Assembly (NCBI RefSeq): GCF_014649835.1 | Contig: NZ_BMTU01000015.1 | Coordinates: forward strand, 111,813 to 175,812 | Direction of reading: 5' to 3' | Length of the DNA stretch: 64,000 nt | From: Streptomyces pilosus | GTDB lineage: Bacteria; Actinomycetota; Actinomycetes; Streptomycetales; Streptomycetaceae | Part shown: piece by piece, positions 52,426 to 61,300 of the stretch | Position numbering within the stretch: position 1 is the first letter of the stretch | Layout: each line of letters begins with the position of its first letter | Program-made: the position numbers and the translations under genes | Notes under the pieces: generated by a model | What the model saw: the letters and a program-made list of their open reading frames with translations, nothing else | Databases searched by the model: none | Told to the model about the DNA's origin: nothing

Positions 52426-53430
52426 TCACACCGTTGTGGGGAGTGCTTTCGCGCCATCTTCGGTGACACGGGTGGCACCAAAGTAGTCAGGAGTGTCGAT
52501 CGGGTCGAATCGGATCACGGCACCCGTCCTGGGTGCGTCGATCATGTACCCGCCGCCGACATAAATGCCCACATGCCGGATGGCCCGTGAATTGGTGAGG
52601 TCGTCCGAGAAGAACACCAGATCACCGGGGAGCAGTTCGTCCCGCTCGGGATGCGGACCCGCGTTGTACTGGTCGTTCGCCACGCGCGGCAGCGTGATCC
52701 CCACACTCTCGTACGCCGCCTTCGTCAGCCCCGAGCAGTCGAAACGTCCTCCCTGCTCAGGAGTGCCGTTCCCGCCCCAGAGGTAGAGCGTGCCGAGCTT
52801 CTTCTGCGCGTAGGCGATGGCGCCGGCGGCCTGCTTCGAGGGGTCGACCCGTCCGACCGGCGCGGCGAAGCTCTGCTCCAGCGCCCGGATGCGCTTCACG
52901 TAGTTCTGGGTCTCCTTGTACGGCGGCACGCCCCCGTACTTGATGACCGCGTACGCCCCCGCGTTGTACGAGGCGAGCATGTTTTCGGTCAGATCCCCGC
53001 CGACGTCCTTCACGTAGCCGGCGAGGGCGCAGTCGTACGTCGCCGCGGAGGGAATCGCGTCCTTCGGGTCCCACACGTCCCGGTCCCCGTCACCGTCACC
53101 GTCGATGCCGTGCGTGGCCCAGGTGCCGGGGATGAACTGGGCGATGCCCTGCGCCGCCGCGTGGCTCTGCGCCTTCGGGTTGAAGCCGCTCTCCTGGTAG
53201 AGCTGGGCGGCGAGCAGGGCCGGGTTGATGGCGGGGCAGAGGTTGCCCCACGTCGCGACGAGCTGCTGGTACGCCGCCGGCACGCTGCCCTTGGCGAGCG
53301 TCTTGGCCGCCCCGCCGCCCACGCCGTTCACGACGTTCCCGGCGATCACGTACACCCCGACGACCAGCAGCATCACGAAGGCGAGCACGGAGCTGACGGC
53401 GAGGGTCGCTCCGACCCAGACCTTACGCAC
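52426..53430 (-). CDS. Bifunctional lysozyme-like / NlpC-P60 cell-wall hydrolase
   Basis: A 334-residue extracytoplasmic hydrolase. N-terminal anchor (about 7-30), then a goose-lysozyme/SLT-type domain (about 50-195) with catalytic Glu in LYQESGFNPKA, then NlpC/P60 (about 205-325) with catalytic Cys in FDCSGLTKAAYE and His in RHVGIYVGG. It would cleave both glycan strands and stem peptides. The GTG at 53430 precedes the anchor; longer frames overlay the pseudogene region. Such two-domain enzymes accompany type IV secretion systems, and the cmd cluster starts 0.7 kb away on the other strand. Confidence 0.88.
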   Translation of the reverse strand: MRKVWVGATLAVSSVLAFVMLLVVGVYVIAGNVVNGVGGGAAKTLAKGSVPAAYQQLVATWGNLCPAINPALLAAQLYQESGFNPKAQSHAAAQGIAQFIPGTWATHGIDGDGDGDRDVWDPKDAIPSAATYDCALAGYVKDVGGDLTENMLASYNAGAYAVIKYGGVPPYKETQNYVKRIRALEQSFAAPVGRVDPSKQAAGAIAYAQKKLGTLYLWGGNGTPEQGGRFDCSGLTKAAYESVGITLPRVANDQYNAGPHPERDELLPGDLVFFSDDLTNSRAIRHVGIYVGGGYMIDAPRTGAVIRFDPIDTPDYFGATRVTEDGAKALPTTV

Positions 53431-53527
53431 CGTCAACCACCCCTCACCGTCCGGCAGTCCACCGCCGCCCGACAGTGTAAGGGCGTCAGGTGTCCGGCGG
53501 GGTGATCCCGTACGACGAAATGCACGG

Positions 53528-53599
53528 TCAGCCGCACTCCGCCCACAGCACCTTTCCGCCCGAAGCCCCCTCGGGCCCCCGAACAGCGACGCGCCCGTT
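53528..53599 (-). pseudogene. C-terminal relic of an anti-sigma-type HATPase
   Basis: The last 23 codons of a minus-strand frame end GGKVLWAECG then stop, the typical C-terminus of the small Streptomyces ATP-binding (RsbW-like) proteins. Upstream sequence no longer resembles the family and there is no start. It abuts the DUF5753 relic at 53609. Inferred from memory of the family ending. Confidence 0.5.
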
Positions 53600-53608
53600 C
53601 CGCTGGAC

Positions 53609-53787
53609 ATGAGCGAGCGGGAGCACATCGCCGTGCGAGTGCTCACCTTCGAGCCGGGGTCCTGCCCGGCTCGGGTCAGTCCTTCCACTACTCCACCGGC
53701 CCCGTCCCGCCGCTCGGCACCGTCCATCTCGACCAATCCCACGGCCCCGCCTTCCTCGACTCCGAGGCCCAACTGGCGAAGTACCGA
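53609..53787 (+). pseudogene. Frameshifted relic of an XRE/DUF5753 regulator
   Basis: REHIAVRVLTFEPGS in one frame and GSGQSFHYSTGPVPPLGTVH plus LDSEAQLAKYR in another are consecutive pieces of the C-terminal DUF5753 domain of WhiJ/Scr1-type regulators, broken by a frameshift near 53661-53675. The N-terminal XRE domain is missing. Confidence 0.6.
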
Positions 53788-53794
53788 CCGCCCC

Positions 53795-53839
53795 CGCTCG
53801 GACGCCTTCGTACGAGGAGTCCGGGCCGGTGAGTTCGAT
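53795..53839 (+). pseudogene. C-terminal relic of a DUF397 protein
   Basis: RSDAFVRGVRAGEFD matches the C-terminal end of DUF397 proteins (AF-x-VRAGEFD), the usual partner encoded after an XRE/DUF5753 gene. It follows directly on the DUF5753 fragment in another frame, so the intervening sequence is deleted. Confidence 0.5.
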
Positions 53840-54138
53840 CACTTCGTGGCCCAGAACCCTGCGCACAGTCACCCGAACACCTGTCAGAAATCCCGGTGAC
53901 CAGCCTCGTTGCCCGGCGTGACACACCGTGATACACAGAGTGACGATACGACTCTTCACTCTCCGGAACGCGCCCCTGCCGGGGTCCGGCGCGCGCCGGT
54001 GGCAAGCTATTCCTACGAAACCCGCCAACTGATGACGCCAAGTCGACATACGAAGGCGCCATCGTCGGTGACAATGAGGCCTGAACTCTGCACTCCCGCA
54101 GAGGAAGCGGAACTACCCATACCAGGGCGGTGACTTAC

Positions 54139-54447
54139 ATGTTCTTCGCGGCCGACGAGGGAGACATCAACACCATCATCGGCGGGATCGCTCCCGACTG
54201 GGGCCCCTTCGGCAGCCTGGGCAACGAGGCCAAGATCATGATCGAAGTGGTCATGGCGGTCGCCATCCTCATCTGCCTGGGCATCGCCATCTGGGGCGCG
54301 GCCAAACAGCGCATCGGTGCCACCGCGCTGCGGGACACCTTCAGCGCCGAACAGGGCAAGGGCCTCATCATCGCGGGGCTCACGGGCGTCTTCATCATCG
54401 GCTCGCTCGGCACCCTGTTCACCATCGTGTACGGCATGGCCGTCTAG
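54139..54447 (+). CDS. cmdF: CmdF-like two-helix (VirB2-like) membrane protein
   Basis: A 102-residue protein with two hydrophobic helices (about 33-56, MIEVVMAVAILICLGIAIWG, and about 76-101, IIAGLTGVFIIGSLGTLFTI) joined by a short charged loop, the topology of VirB2/TrbC pilins. No cleavable signal visible. GGTGA lies before the ATG at 54139; a GTG at 54130 is an alternative. First gene of the cluster matching S. coelicolor cmdABCDEF (differentiation and antibiotic production); the letter is by position. Pilin-like role is inferred. Confidence 0.75.
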   Translation: MFFAADEGDINTIIGGIAPDWGPFGSLGNEAKIMIEVVMAVAILICLGIAIWGAAKQRIGATALRDTFSAEQGKGLIIAGLTGVFIIGSLGTLFTIVYGMAV

Positions 54448-54536
54448 CCCCGCGCCACCGCTCCCGACCGGGCACGCCCGGCCCCCTCCCATCCCACCCG
54501 CCCGTCGTGCCCACCGGCTGAGGTTGCGTTTCCCTG

Positions 54537-54650
54537 ATGTCCAGTCACCACACCGCACCCGAACGGGAGCCGGCCCGGCTACCGTCGTACGTGGAGTACA
54601 CGGAGTACGAGGTGTTTCCGCACGACGCTGAGGGGGCGTACGCGGCATGA
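54537..54650 (+). CDS. 37-codon acidic ORF inside the cmd operon
   Basis: ATG at 54537, product MSSHHTAPEREPARLPSYVE then YTEYEVFPHDAEGAYAA, stop overlapping the next ATG by ATGA. No membrane segment and only a distant GAGG. The overlap and sensible composition suggest a real coupled micro-protein, or at least a translational bridge to the next gene. Function unknown. Confidence 0.5.
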   Translation: MSSHHTAPEREPARLPSYVEYTEYEVFPHDAEGAYAA

Positions 54651-55453
54651 GTCTCGGAGACGACACCGGTCAGACCCGCACCCGCCTGCCCGAAGGGGGC
54701 GGCGACCCGTACGGCGGGCCGCGCAGAGGCGCCCGTTCGTCCTCGCGCAGCCTCGTCACCGTCGTCGGCGTGGTGGTCGTCCTGATCGCCGCGATCGCCT
54801 TCGCGAACCGTGGAGGAGACGATTCCGCAGCGGAGGAGGGCGGCTCCGCCGACTCCCCCAAAGCGGCGGCGACGGCCCCTTCGGGCAAGATGCCGGTGGA
54901 CGCAAAGACGGCAGGCATCCCCTCCGGCTTCGCCCACGACCGCCAGGGCGCGGAGAGCGCGGCGGCGAACTACGCGGTGGCACTCGGCTCCGACGGCATG
55001 TTCCGCCCGGACCGCCGGCGCGAGATCGTGCAGGCCCTGGCGGACTCCCGTTCCGTCGACAGCCTTCAGTCCGGCTTCGACGCGGACTACTCCGCCGACT
55101 TCCTCAAGTCCCTCGGGCTCGACGCGAACGGCAAGGCCCCCGACGGCAGCACGTTCGTCAACCGCACGGTCCCCGCAGGAACCAAGGTCACGGCCTACAG
55201 CGACAACGCGGCGACCGTCGAGGTCTGGTGCCATGGCCTCTTCGGGCTGGCCGGAGAGAAGTCGACCAACCCCGTCACCAGCAGTTGGTTCACGGTGACC
55301 ATGAAGCTCAACTGGAGCGGTGACGACTGGAAGGTCTCCGAGACCAGCCAGAAGACCGGCCCCACGCCCGTCCCCGGAGACAATCCCGTCTCCGGAGCCG
55401 ATGAGATCAGCAAGGCGGTCCAGGAGTTCGGAGGCCTCACCTATGCCCGGTAG
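54647..55453 (+). CDS. cmdE: CmdE-like single-pass protein (VirB8/TcpC-like topology)
   Basis: A 268-residue protein: cytoplasmic basic region (1-34), one transmembrane helix (about 35-53, SLVTVVGVVVVLIAAIAFAN), an Asp/Glu/Ala-rich linker and an extracytoplasmic domain (about 90-268; SAAANYAVALGSDGMF, FTVTMKLNWSGDDWKV). The layout resembles VirB8/TcpC assembly factors of type IV secretion systems. Coupled to the small ORF upstream; overlaps the next gene by 11 nt. Confidence 0.75.
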   Translation: MSLGDDTGQTRTRLPEGGGDPYGGPRRGARSSSRSLVTVVGVVVVLIAAIAFANRGGDDSAAEEGGSADSPKAAATAPSGKMPVDAKTAGIPSGFAHDRQGAESAAANYAVALGSDGMFRPDRRREIVQALADSRSVDSLQSGFDADYSADFLKSLGLDANGKAPDGSTFVNRTVPAGTKVTAYSDNAATVEVWCHGLFGLAGEKSTNPVTSSWFTVTMKLNWSGDDWKVSETSQKTGPTPVPGDNPVSGADEISKAVQEFGGLTYAR

Positions 55454-56771
55454 CCGACACCGCGTCTTCAAGCTCACCGGCCTTGTCGCCGCCGTTCAAG
55501 CGACCGCCGTCCTGCTGGCCACGCGGGCCGCCGCAGACCCTTCGCCCTCCCCGACGCCGACGCCGACGGAGAGCGACAACCCCTGTGCGCTGATCGCCGG
55601 CCCCGCCAAGGAGTACTGCGAACGTGGACAAGCGGGTGAGAACGGCGAGGGTGCCACCACCCTCGACGACCCCTCCGCCACCCTCGATCCCCTCGCCTCC
55701 CTCGCCCAGGGCTGCGCCGACGCCGCCTCCTGGACCATCAAGCAGCTCAGCGGCGCCGTCGAGGACACCGCGAACGTCGACTTCACCAACGACACGTTCC
55801 TCCAGCAGTACGCCGTCGTCTTCGCCGCGTCGACGATCCTCACGCTCCTCCTGTGGCTGCTCGCGGTCGCCAAGCGCGCGGTGCGGGGCGTGCCCCTCAC
55901 CACCGCGATCTCCGAGGCGATCGGCTTCCTCTGGCTGACCGTCCTCGCCTCCGCGTTCACCCCGCTGATCCTCTACACCGTCGTCTCGGCCACCGACAGC
56001 ATCACCGACGTGCTCGCCAAGGCGACCGGCGACCAGACGGACACCTTCTTCGGCACGTTCGCCGGCGCGCTCGAGAAGGGCGACGACATCGGCGGCGGCC
56101 CGATCATGCTGATCGTCGTCTCCCTCGTCTCCATCCTCGCCGCCGGCATCCTCTGGCTGGAGCTCGTCATCCGCGCGGCCCTGCTCTACGTCGGCGCCCT
56201 CCTCGGCACCGTCGTCTACGCGGGCCTGGTCGACAAGAACCTGTGGGGCCACGTACGCCGCTGGGCGGGCATCATGATCGCGGTGATCCTCGTGAAACCC
56301 GTCATCGTGATCGTCCTCGGCCTCGCCGGGGCGCTCTCCGCCGAGGAGGGCCCCGACGCCTTCTCCGCCGTGGTCTCCGGCCTGGCGATCATCCTGCTCG
56401 CCATCTTCGCCTCCGCGATGATCTACCGCTTCGTCCCCGGCTTCGGCGACGAGATCGCCGGCTCCCGCAACAACCGCCTCATGCAGGGCGCCGAGGGCAA
56501 GGCCGCCGCCGTCATCAGCTCCCCGGCGACCCTGGTCGCCCAGGGCATCAAGACCCACAGCACCCGGGCCGACAGCGGCGGCGGAGCCCAGTCCTCCGGC
56601 GCCCGCTCCTCCAACCCCGCCTCCGGCGGGGTCGCCGCGCACAGCTCGCGCACCCCCGGCAGCGGCGGCACCGCCGCCCCCGCGCCCCGCTCGAGCAGCC
56701 CGGTGAACACCCCCCACGCCAGCAGCACCCGCAACAGCAGCAACAACCGCACGGGAGGTGAAGGGCGTTGA
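55443..56771 (+). CDS. cmdD: CmdD-like polytopic protein (VirB6/TrbL-like)
   Basis: A 442-residue membrane protein. Signal-like N-terminus (about 9-31), a soluble stretch with a cysteine trio (NPCALIAG, EYCERG, QGCADAAS), then six or so helices (about 120-330), then a Ser/Gly/Ala/Asn-rich tail. This matches the VirB6/TrbL channel component. GGAGG is 8 nt before the ATG at 55443. The stop overlaps the next TTG start. Confidence 0.78.
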   Translation: MPGSRHRVFKLTGLVAAVQATAVLLATRAAADPSPSPTPTPTESDNPCALIAGPAKEYCERGQAGENGEGATTLDDPSATLDPLASLAQGCADAASWTIKQLSGAVEDTANVDFTNDTFLQQYAVVFAASTILTLLLWLLAVAKRAVRGVPLTTAISEAIGFLWLTVLASAFTPLILYTVVSATDSITDVLAKATGDQTDTFFGTFAGALEKGDDIGGGPIMLIVVSLVSILAAGILWLELVIRAALLYVGALLGTVVYAGLVDKNLWGHVRRWAGIMIAVILVKPVIVIVLGLAGALSAEEGPDAFSAVVSGLAIILLAIFASAMIYRFVPGFGDEIAGSRNNRLMQGAEGKAAAVISSPATLVAQGIKTHSTRADSGGGAQSSGARSSNPASGGVAAHSSRTPGSGGTAAPAPRSSSPVNTPHASSTRNSSNNRTGGEGR

Positions 56772-58327
56772 CGACCGAGTCCCATCTGTCCCATCCGGTC
56801 ACGCCCCGCCGTACGTATCTGATCGGCCGCGCCCGGCCGAACGCGATCGTCGGCCGCAATCGCGAGACCGGTGAGATCGCGCTGATCGTCGTGGGCGCGT
56901 TCCTCGGCATGATGTGCGGGCTGCTCGTCCCCGTCCTGAGCGTGCGGATCGTGCTCCTCGCCGGCCTGCCGATGATCGCCCTCGCCGCGGTCTACGTGCC
57001 CTACAAGGGCCGCACCTTCTACAAGTGGTTCGAGATCAACCGCAGCTACAAACGCACCGTGCGCCGCGGCACCACCTACCGCTCCGGCGTCGTCGAGGCG
57101 GGCACCCGCCTCGACGGGCGCGAGGTGGAGGTCGGGCCGCCGCCCGGGATCGGGCGCATCACCTGGCTCGCCGCCCCGTTCGGACCGGACGAGATCGCCG
57201 TGCTGCTCCACGCGGACCGCAAGACCGTCACCGCCGCCATCGAGATCGAGGGCCCCGGCGTCGGCCTGCGCGACTCCGAGGACCAGGAAGCCCTCGTCGA
57301 CCGCTTCGGCACGCTGCTCAAGCATGTCGCCAACGGCGACGGCTTCGTCACCCGCATCCAGATGCTGGCCCGCACCCTGCCCGCCGACCCCGACGCGCAC
57401 GCCAAGGACGTCTCCCTGCGCGGCGACGACAAGTCACCGCCGTGGCTCCAGCAGTCCTACGAGCAGCTCCAGTCGATGGTGTCGACCAGCAGCGAACAGC
57501 ACCGCGCCTATCTGGTCGCCTGCATGCACTACACCCGCGAGCTGGCCTCCGAGGCCAACACGATGGCCCGCGCCATGCGCAGCCAGGGCGGCGGCAAGGT
57601 CGACCGTGACGCCGGCCTCGCCGTCGTCATGGCCCGCGAGCTGACCGACATCTGCTCCCGGCTCCAGGAGGCCGACATCCGCGTACGGCAGCCGCTCGGC
57701 CAGAGCCGCCTGTCCTCGCTGATCCACTCCATGTACGACCCGGACCACCCGATCGACCACATCCAGGCGATGACGCAGCGCAACGCCTGGCCGGCCGAGC
57801 TGGACGCCATGGAGCCCACCTACCTCCAGGCCAAGACCCGCGAGTCCGCCACCCGCGCCCCCTGGTGCCACGCCACGGCCTGGGTCAAGGAGTGGCCGAT
57901 GACGCCGGTGGGCGTCAACTTCCTCGCCCCCCTGCTCGTCCACACCCCGGACGTGATCCGCACGGTCGCCGTCACCATGGACCTCGAACCCACCGAGGTC
58001 GCCATCGAACGGATGCTGACCGAGAAGACCAACGACGTGGCGGAGGCCTCCCGCGCCGCCAAGATGAACCGCACGGTCGACCCGCGCGACCTGGCCGCGC
58101 ACAGCAGGCTCGACCAGCGCGGCGAGGACCTCGCCAGCGGCGCCGCGGGCGTCAACCTGGTCGGCTACATCACCGTCTCCTCCCGCACACCCGAGGCCCT
58201 GGCCCGCGACAAGCGGACCATACGGGCATCGGCCGGAAAGTCGTACCTCAAGCTGGAGTGGTGCGACCGCGAGCACCACCGCGCGTTCGTGAACACACTC
58301 CCGTTCGCCACCGGCATTCGAAGGTAG
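56768..58327 (+). CDS. cmdC: CmdC-like SCO6880-family protein (PrgI/VirB4 N-terminal-like)
   Basis: A 519-residue protein with two N-terminal transmembrane helices (about 39-76, IALIVVGAFLGMMCGLLVPV and LLAGLPMIALAAVY), then a large soluble domain resembling the N-terminal part of VirB4/TraC-type proteins (SCO6880 family) without a Walker motif. It probably forms a split VirB4 with the ATPase encoded next. TTG start at 56768, GGAGGTGAAGG just upstream, overlapping the previous stop. Confidence 0.8.
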   Translation: MTTESHLSHPVTPRRTYLIGRARPNAIVGRNRETGEIALIVVGAFLGMMCGLLVPVLSVRIVLLAGLPMIALAAVYVPYKGRTFYKWFEINRSYKRTVRRGTTYRSGVVEAGTRLDGREVEVGPPPGIGRITWLAAPFGPDEIAVLLHADRKTVTAAIEIEGPGVGLRDSEDQEALVDRFGTLLKHVANGDGFVTRIQMLARTLPADPDAHAKDVSLRGDDKSPPWLQQSYEQLQSMVSTSSEQHRAYLVACMHYTRELASEANTMARAMRSQGGGKVDRDAGLAVVMARELTDICSRLQEADIRVRQPLGQSRLSSLIHSMYDPDHPIDHIQAMTQRNAWPAELDAMEPTYLQAKTRESATRAPWCHATAWVKEWPMTPVGVNFLAPLLVHTPDVIRTVAVTMDLEPTEVAIERMLTEKTNDVAEASRAAKMNRTVDPRDLAAHSRLDQRGEDLASGAAGVNLVGYITVSSRTPEALARDKRTIRASAGKSYLKLEWCDREHHRAFVNTLPFATGIRR

Positions 58328-58340
58328 GGGCTGAGTCCTG

Positions 58341-59750
58341 ATGCGGGATCCGCTGTCCGTCGTCACCGACGCCTTCACGTCCTTCCTGTTCGGGAAGGTC
58401 GAGACGACGCGGCTGCCGGTGCGCACGTCCACGGGCCAGGCGCAGGCGGTGTACCTGCCGACCGCCGCGCCCGGACTCGGCGACTCCGGCGTCATCATCG
58501 GCCGCGAGGTCTACTCCGGCAAGGGCTACATCTACGACCCGTTCCAGCTCTACGGCCAGCAGCTGCCCGCACCGCACTGGCTGGTCCTCGGCGAGTCCGG
58601 CAACGGCAAGTCGGCGCTGGAGAAGACGTACGTGCTGCGCCAGCTGCGCTTCCGCGACCGCCAGGTCGTCGTCCTGGACGCACAGGGCGAGGACGGTGTC
58701 GGCGAGTGGAACCTCGTCGCCCGCGAGATGGGCATAACCCCCATCCGCCTCGACCCGATGGCCGCCCTGGACCACGGCATCCGGCTCAACCCCCTCGACC
58801 CGTCGATCACCACCACCGGGCAGCTCGCGCTGCTCCGGACGATCATCGAGGTCGCGATGGGCCACGGCCTGGACGAGCGGTCCGGCTTCGCCCTCAAGGT
58901 CGCGCACGCCTACGTCAACGAGACGATCGTCGAACGCCAGCCGGTCCTCTCCGACATCGTCGAGCGCCTGCGCCACCCCGAACCGGAGTCCGCGGAGGCG
59001 ATGAACGTCGCCATAGACGACGTACGCGCCTGGGGCCTGGACGTCGCCCTGGTCCTGGACCGGCTCGTCGACGGTGACCTGCGCGGCATGTTCGACGGCC
59101 CGACGACCGTCGGCATCGACCTCGACGCGCCCCTCATCGTCTTCGACCTGTCCCACATCGACCGCAACTCCATCGCCATGCCGATCCTCATGGCGATCGT
59201 CGGCGTCTGGCTCGAGCACACCTGGATCCGCCCCGACCGGAAGAAGCGCATCTTCCTGGTCGAGGAGGCCTGGCACATCATCAACAGCCCGTTCGTGGCG
59301 CAGCTGTTCCAGCGCCTGCTGAAGTTCGGGCGGCGCCTCGGCCTGTCGTTCGTCGCGGTCGTCCACCACCTGTCCGACGTGGTGGACGGCGCGGCCGCCA
59401 AGGAGGCGGCGGCCATCCTCAAGATGGCGTCGACCCGGACCATCTACGCCCAGAAGGCCGACGAGGCGCGGGCCACCGGCCGGGTCCTCGGCCTGCCCCG
59501 ATGGGCGGTGGAGATCATCCCGACCCTCACCCCCGGCATCGCGGTCTGGGACGTCAACGGCAACGTCCAGGTGGTCAAGCACCTGGTCACCGAGTCGGAA
59601 CGCCCGCTGGTCTTCACCGACCGCGCGATGACCGAGTCCTCCGCCGACTACAACGACGACGCGCTGCGCGCCGCCGAGCTGGAGGCGGAGGAGCGGGCGG
59701 CGGCCTTCGTGGAGCAGCACGTCGGCGACTCCGAATCGACGGTGGCGTAA
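58341..59750 (+). CDS. cmdB: CmdB-like VirB4-type ATPase
   Basis: A 469-residue ATPase of the VirB4/HerA class. Walker A GESGNGKS (84-91), Walker B IFLVEEAWHII (304-314, acidic pair E308-E309), and a motor sensor region RLLKFGRRLGLSFVAVVHHL. No membrane helix. In S. coelicolor the equivalent ATP-binding protein of the cmd cluster is needed for normal differentiation. It follows the SCO6880-type gene by 13 nt and should energise the complex. Confidence 0.88.
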   Translation: MRDPLSVVTDAFTSFLFGKVETTRLPVRTSTGQAQAVYLPTAAPGLGDSGVIIGREVYSGKGYIYDPFQLYGQQLPAPHWLVLGESGNGKSALEKTYVLRQLRFRDRQVVVLDAQGEDGVGEWNLVAREMGITPIRLDPMAALDHGIRLNPLDPSITTTGQLALLRTIIEVAMGHGLDERSGFALKVAHAYVNETIVERQPVLSDIVERLRHPEPESAEAMNVAIDDVRAWGLDVALVLDRLVDGDLRGMFDGPTTVGIDLDAPLIVFDLSHIDRNSIAMPILMAIVGVWLEHTWIRPDRKKRIFLVEEAWHIINSPFVAQLFQRLLKFGRRLGLSFVAVVHHLSDVVDGAAAKEAAAILKMASTRTIYAQKADEARATGRVLGLPRWAVEIIPTLTPGIAVWDVNGNVQVVKHLVTESERPLVFTDRAMTESSADYNDDALRAAELEAEERAAAFVEQHVGDSESTVA

Positions 59751-59761
59751 GGGGAACACGC

Positions 59762-61300
59762 GTGAGACCGGACGATCACCGCGGGCCCGGCCGGGGCACG
59801 GGCGGCCAGGGCGGCATCCCCGACGGGCTGCTGCTCGGCATCCTCGCCTTCCTCCTCGGCCTGACCACGATGGTGTGGACGGCCACCGGACTGGCGGGCC
59901 TCTTCGCCCACGGCCGCTGGCCGTCCGGCATCACCTTCACCCGCACCCCGGTGGCCGTCCGCCACCTCGTCGCCGACCCGCAGGACCTGCCCGCCGCCTG
60001 GCCGGACGCCCCACCCGCCGACCTCTCCGGACACGGCCTCTTCTGGGGCCTGTTCATCGGCCAGCTGATGATTCTGACCGTCCTGACGGTGTTCGCCGTG
60101 GGCACCGTGGCCCGCTGGAGAGCCGTACGGGCCCGCCGCCGCGCGGACCGGGCGACCGGAGCACGGGAGCGGCACCCGGAACCCGTACGGGAACCACAGC
60201 CCGACCCGACGCCGACACCGGCACAGGCACAGGCACCGGCCCCGGAGCCGAAGCAGCAGCACGAGGTGCCGGTCCCGAGAATTCCCGAGCAGCCGACACC
60301 GGTGCCCGGACCGCCCGCCGCCCCCCGGACGTCCGACGGTGGACGGACCCTCGGCTGGGACACCCCCCGCACCGAGGCCGCGGGCCTGCACTACGGGCCC
60401 CCGGCCACCCGGCACACCACCGCCGCCCAGGCCGTACGGGACGCGGAGGGCCCCGCCCTCGTCCTCACGTCCAACCCGGCCCTGTGGCACGACACCAAGG
60501 ACGCCCGCGCCAAGCTCGGCCCCACCCACCTCTACGACCCGACCCACCTCTGCGACACCCCGGCCCGCCTCCACTGGTCCCCCACCGCCGGCTGCGAGGA
60601 CAAGCAGACGGCCACCACCCGCGCCGCGGCACTCCTCGCCCCCGTCCGGCCCACCTCCCGGCTCGACCAGGCGGTCAGCGACACCGCGGAGACCCTGCTC
60701 CGCAGCTACGTCCACGCGGCCGCCATAGACGGCCGTACCGTCCGCCACGTCCACCGCTGGGCGCAGGGCCTCCAGGTCCACGACGCCGTGCGCATCCTGC
60801 GCACCCACCCCAAGGCCGCCCCCGGCTCCGCCGGCGAACTCGAAGCGGCCCTGACCGCGCACCCCGACCGCCGCGACATGGCACAGCAGCTGACCACCCG
60901 CGCCCTGGCCGCCCTCTCCACCCTCCATGTCCGCGAAGCGTGCACTCCTCACCGAAATGATGCCCTCGCCTTGGATTCCTTCATCGACGAAGGGGGCACG
61001 CTTTATGTTGTGGGCGAATCCATCGAGGATCCCCGCACCAGTCCGGGCGCGATGCCTTTGCTGACGGCGCTCACCTCATACGTGGTCGAGCACGGCCGGC
61101 GCATGGCCGAACGGTCATCCTCCGGTCGGCTCGACCCACCACTCACCCTCGTCCTGGACGACGTGGCGGCCGTGGCCCCGTTCCCCCAGCTCCCCGGCCT
61201 CCTCGCCACCGGCACGGACCGGGGCATGCCGACGCTGGCCCTGCTCCGCTCCCGCGAGCAGGCCCGTGCCCGCTGGCCGCACGACGAGCTACCGGTCTGA
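59762..61300 (+). CDS. cmdA: CmdA-like TraG/VirD4-related membrane protein lacking Walker A
   Basis: A 512-residue protein. Two transmembrane helices (about 20-45 and 95-120), then a Pro/Gln/Glu-rich linker (about 140-200) and a C-terminal domain resembling VirD4/TraG coupling proteins (ALVLTSNPALWHDTKDARAK; LTLVLDDVAAVAPFPQLPGL with a Walker B-like DD; SREQARARWP). No GxxxxGK[ST] P-loop is present where coupling proteins have one, so it is probably not an ATPase by itself. AAGGGG precedes the GTG at 59762. Its 3' end overlaps the convergent acetyltransferase by 12 nt. Confidence 0.78.
   Translation: MRPDDHRGPGRGTGGQGGIPDGLLLGILAFLLGLTTMVWTATGLAGLFAHGRWPSGITFTRTPVAVRHLVADPQDLPAAWPDAPPADLSGHGLFWGLFIGQLMILTVLTVFAVGTVARWRAVRARRRADRATGARERHPEPVREPQPDPTPTPAQAQAPAPEPKQQHEVPVPRIPEQPTPVPGPPAAPRTSDGGRTLGWDTPRTEAAGLHYGPPATRHTTAAQAVRDAEGPALVLTSNPALWHDTKDARAKLGPTHLYDPTHLCDTPARLHWSPTAGCEDKQTATTRAAALLAPVRPTSRLDQAVSDTAETLLRSYVHAAAIDGRTVRHVHRWAQGLQVHDAVRILRTHPKAAPGSAGELEAALTAHPDRRDMAQQLTTRALAALSTLHVREACTPHRNDALALDSFIDEGGTLYVVGESIEDPRTSPGAMPLLTALTSYVVEHGRRMAERSSSGRLDPPLTLVLDDVAAVAPFPQLPGLLATGTDRGMPTLALLRSREQARARWPHDELPV

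Noticed and set aside
53225..53899. 224-codon plus-strand frame from the cell-wall hydrolase into the relic region
   Set aside because: Starts inside the hydrolase gene antisense and reads through pieces of different relics in different frames; not a gene.
54130..61300. Integrated conjugative element
   Set aside because: No integrase, relaxase, replication gene, tRNA or att repeat found, and base composition matches the backbone; conserved chromosomal cluster fits better.
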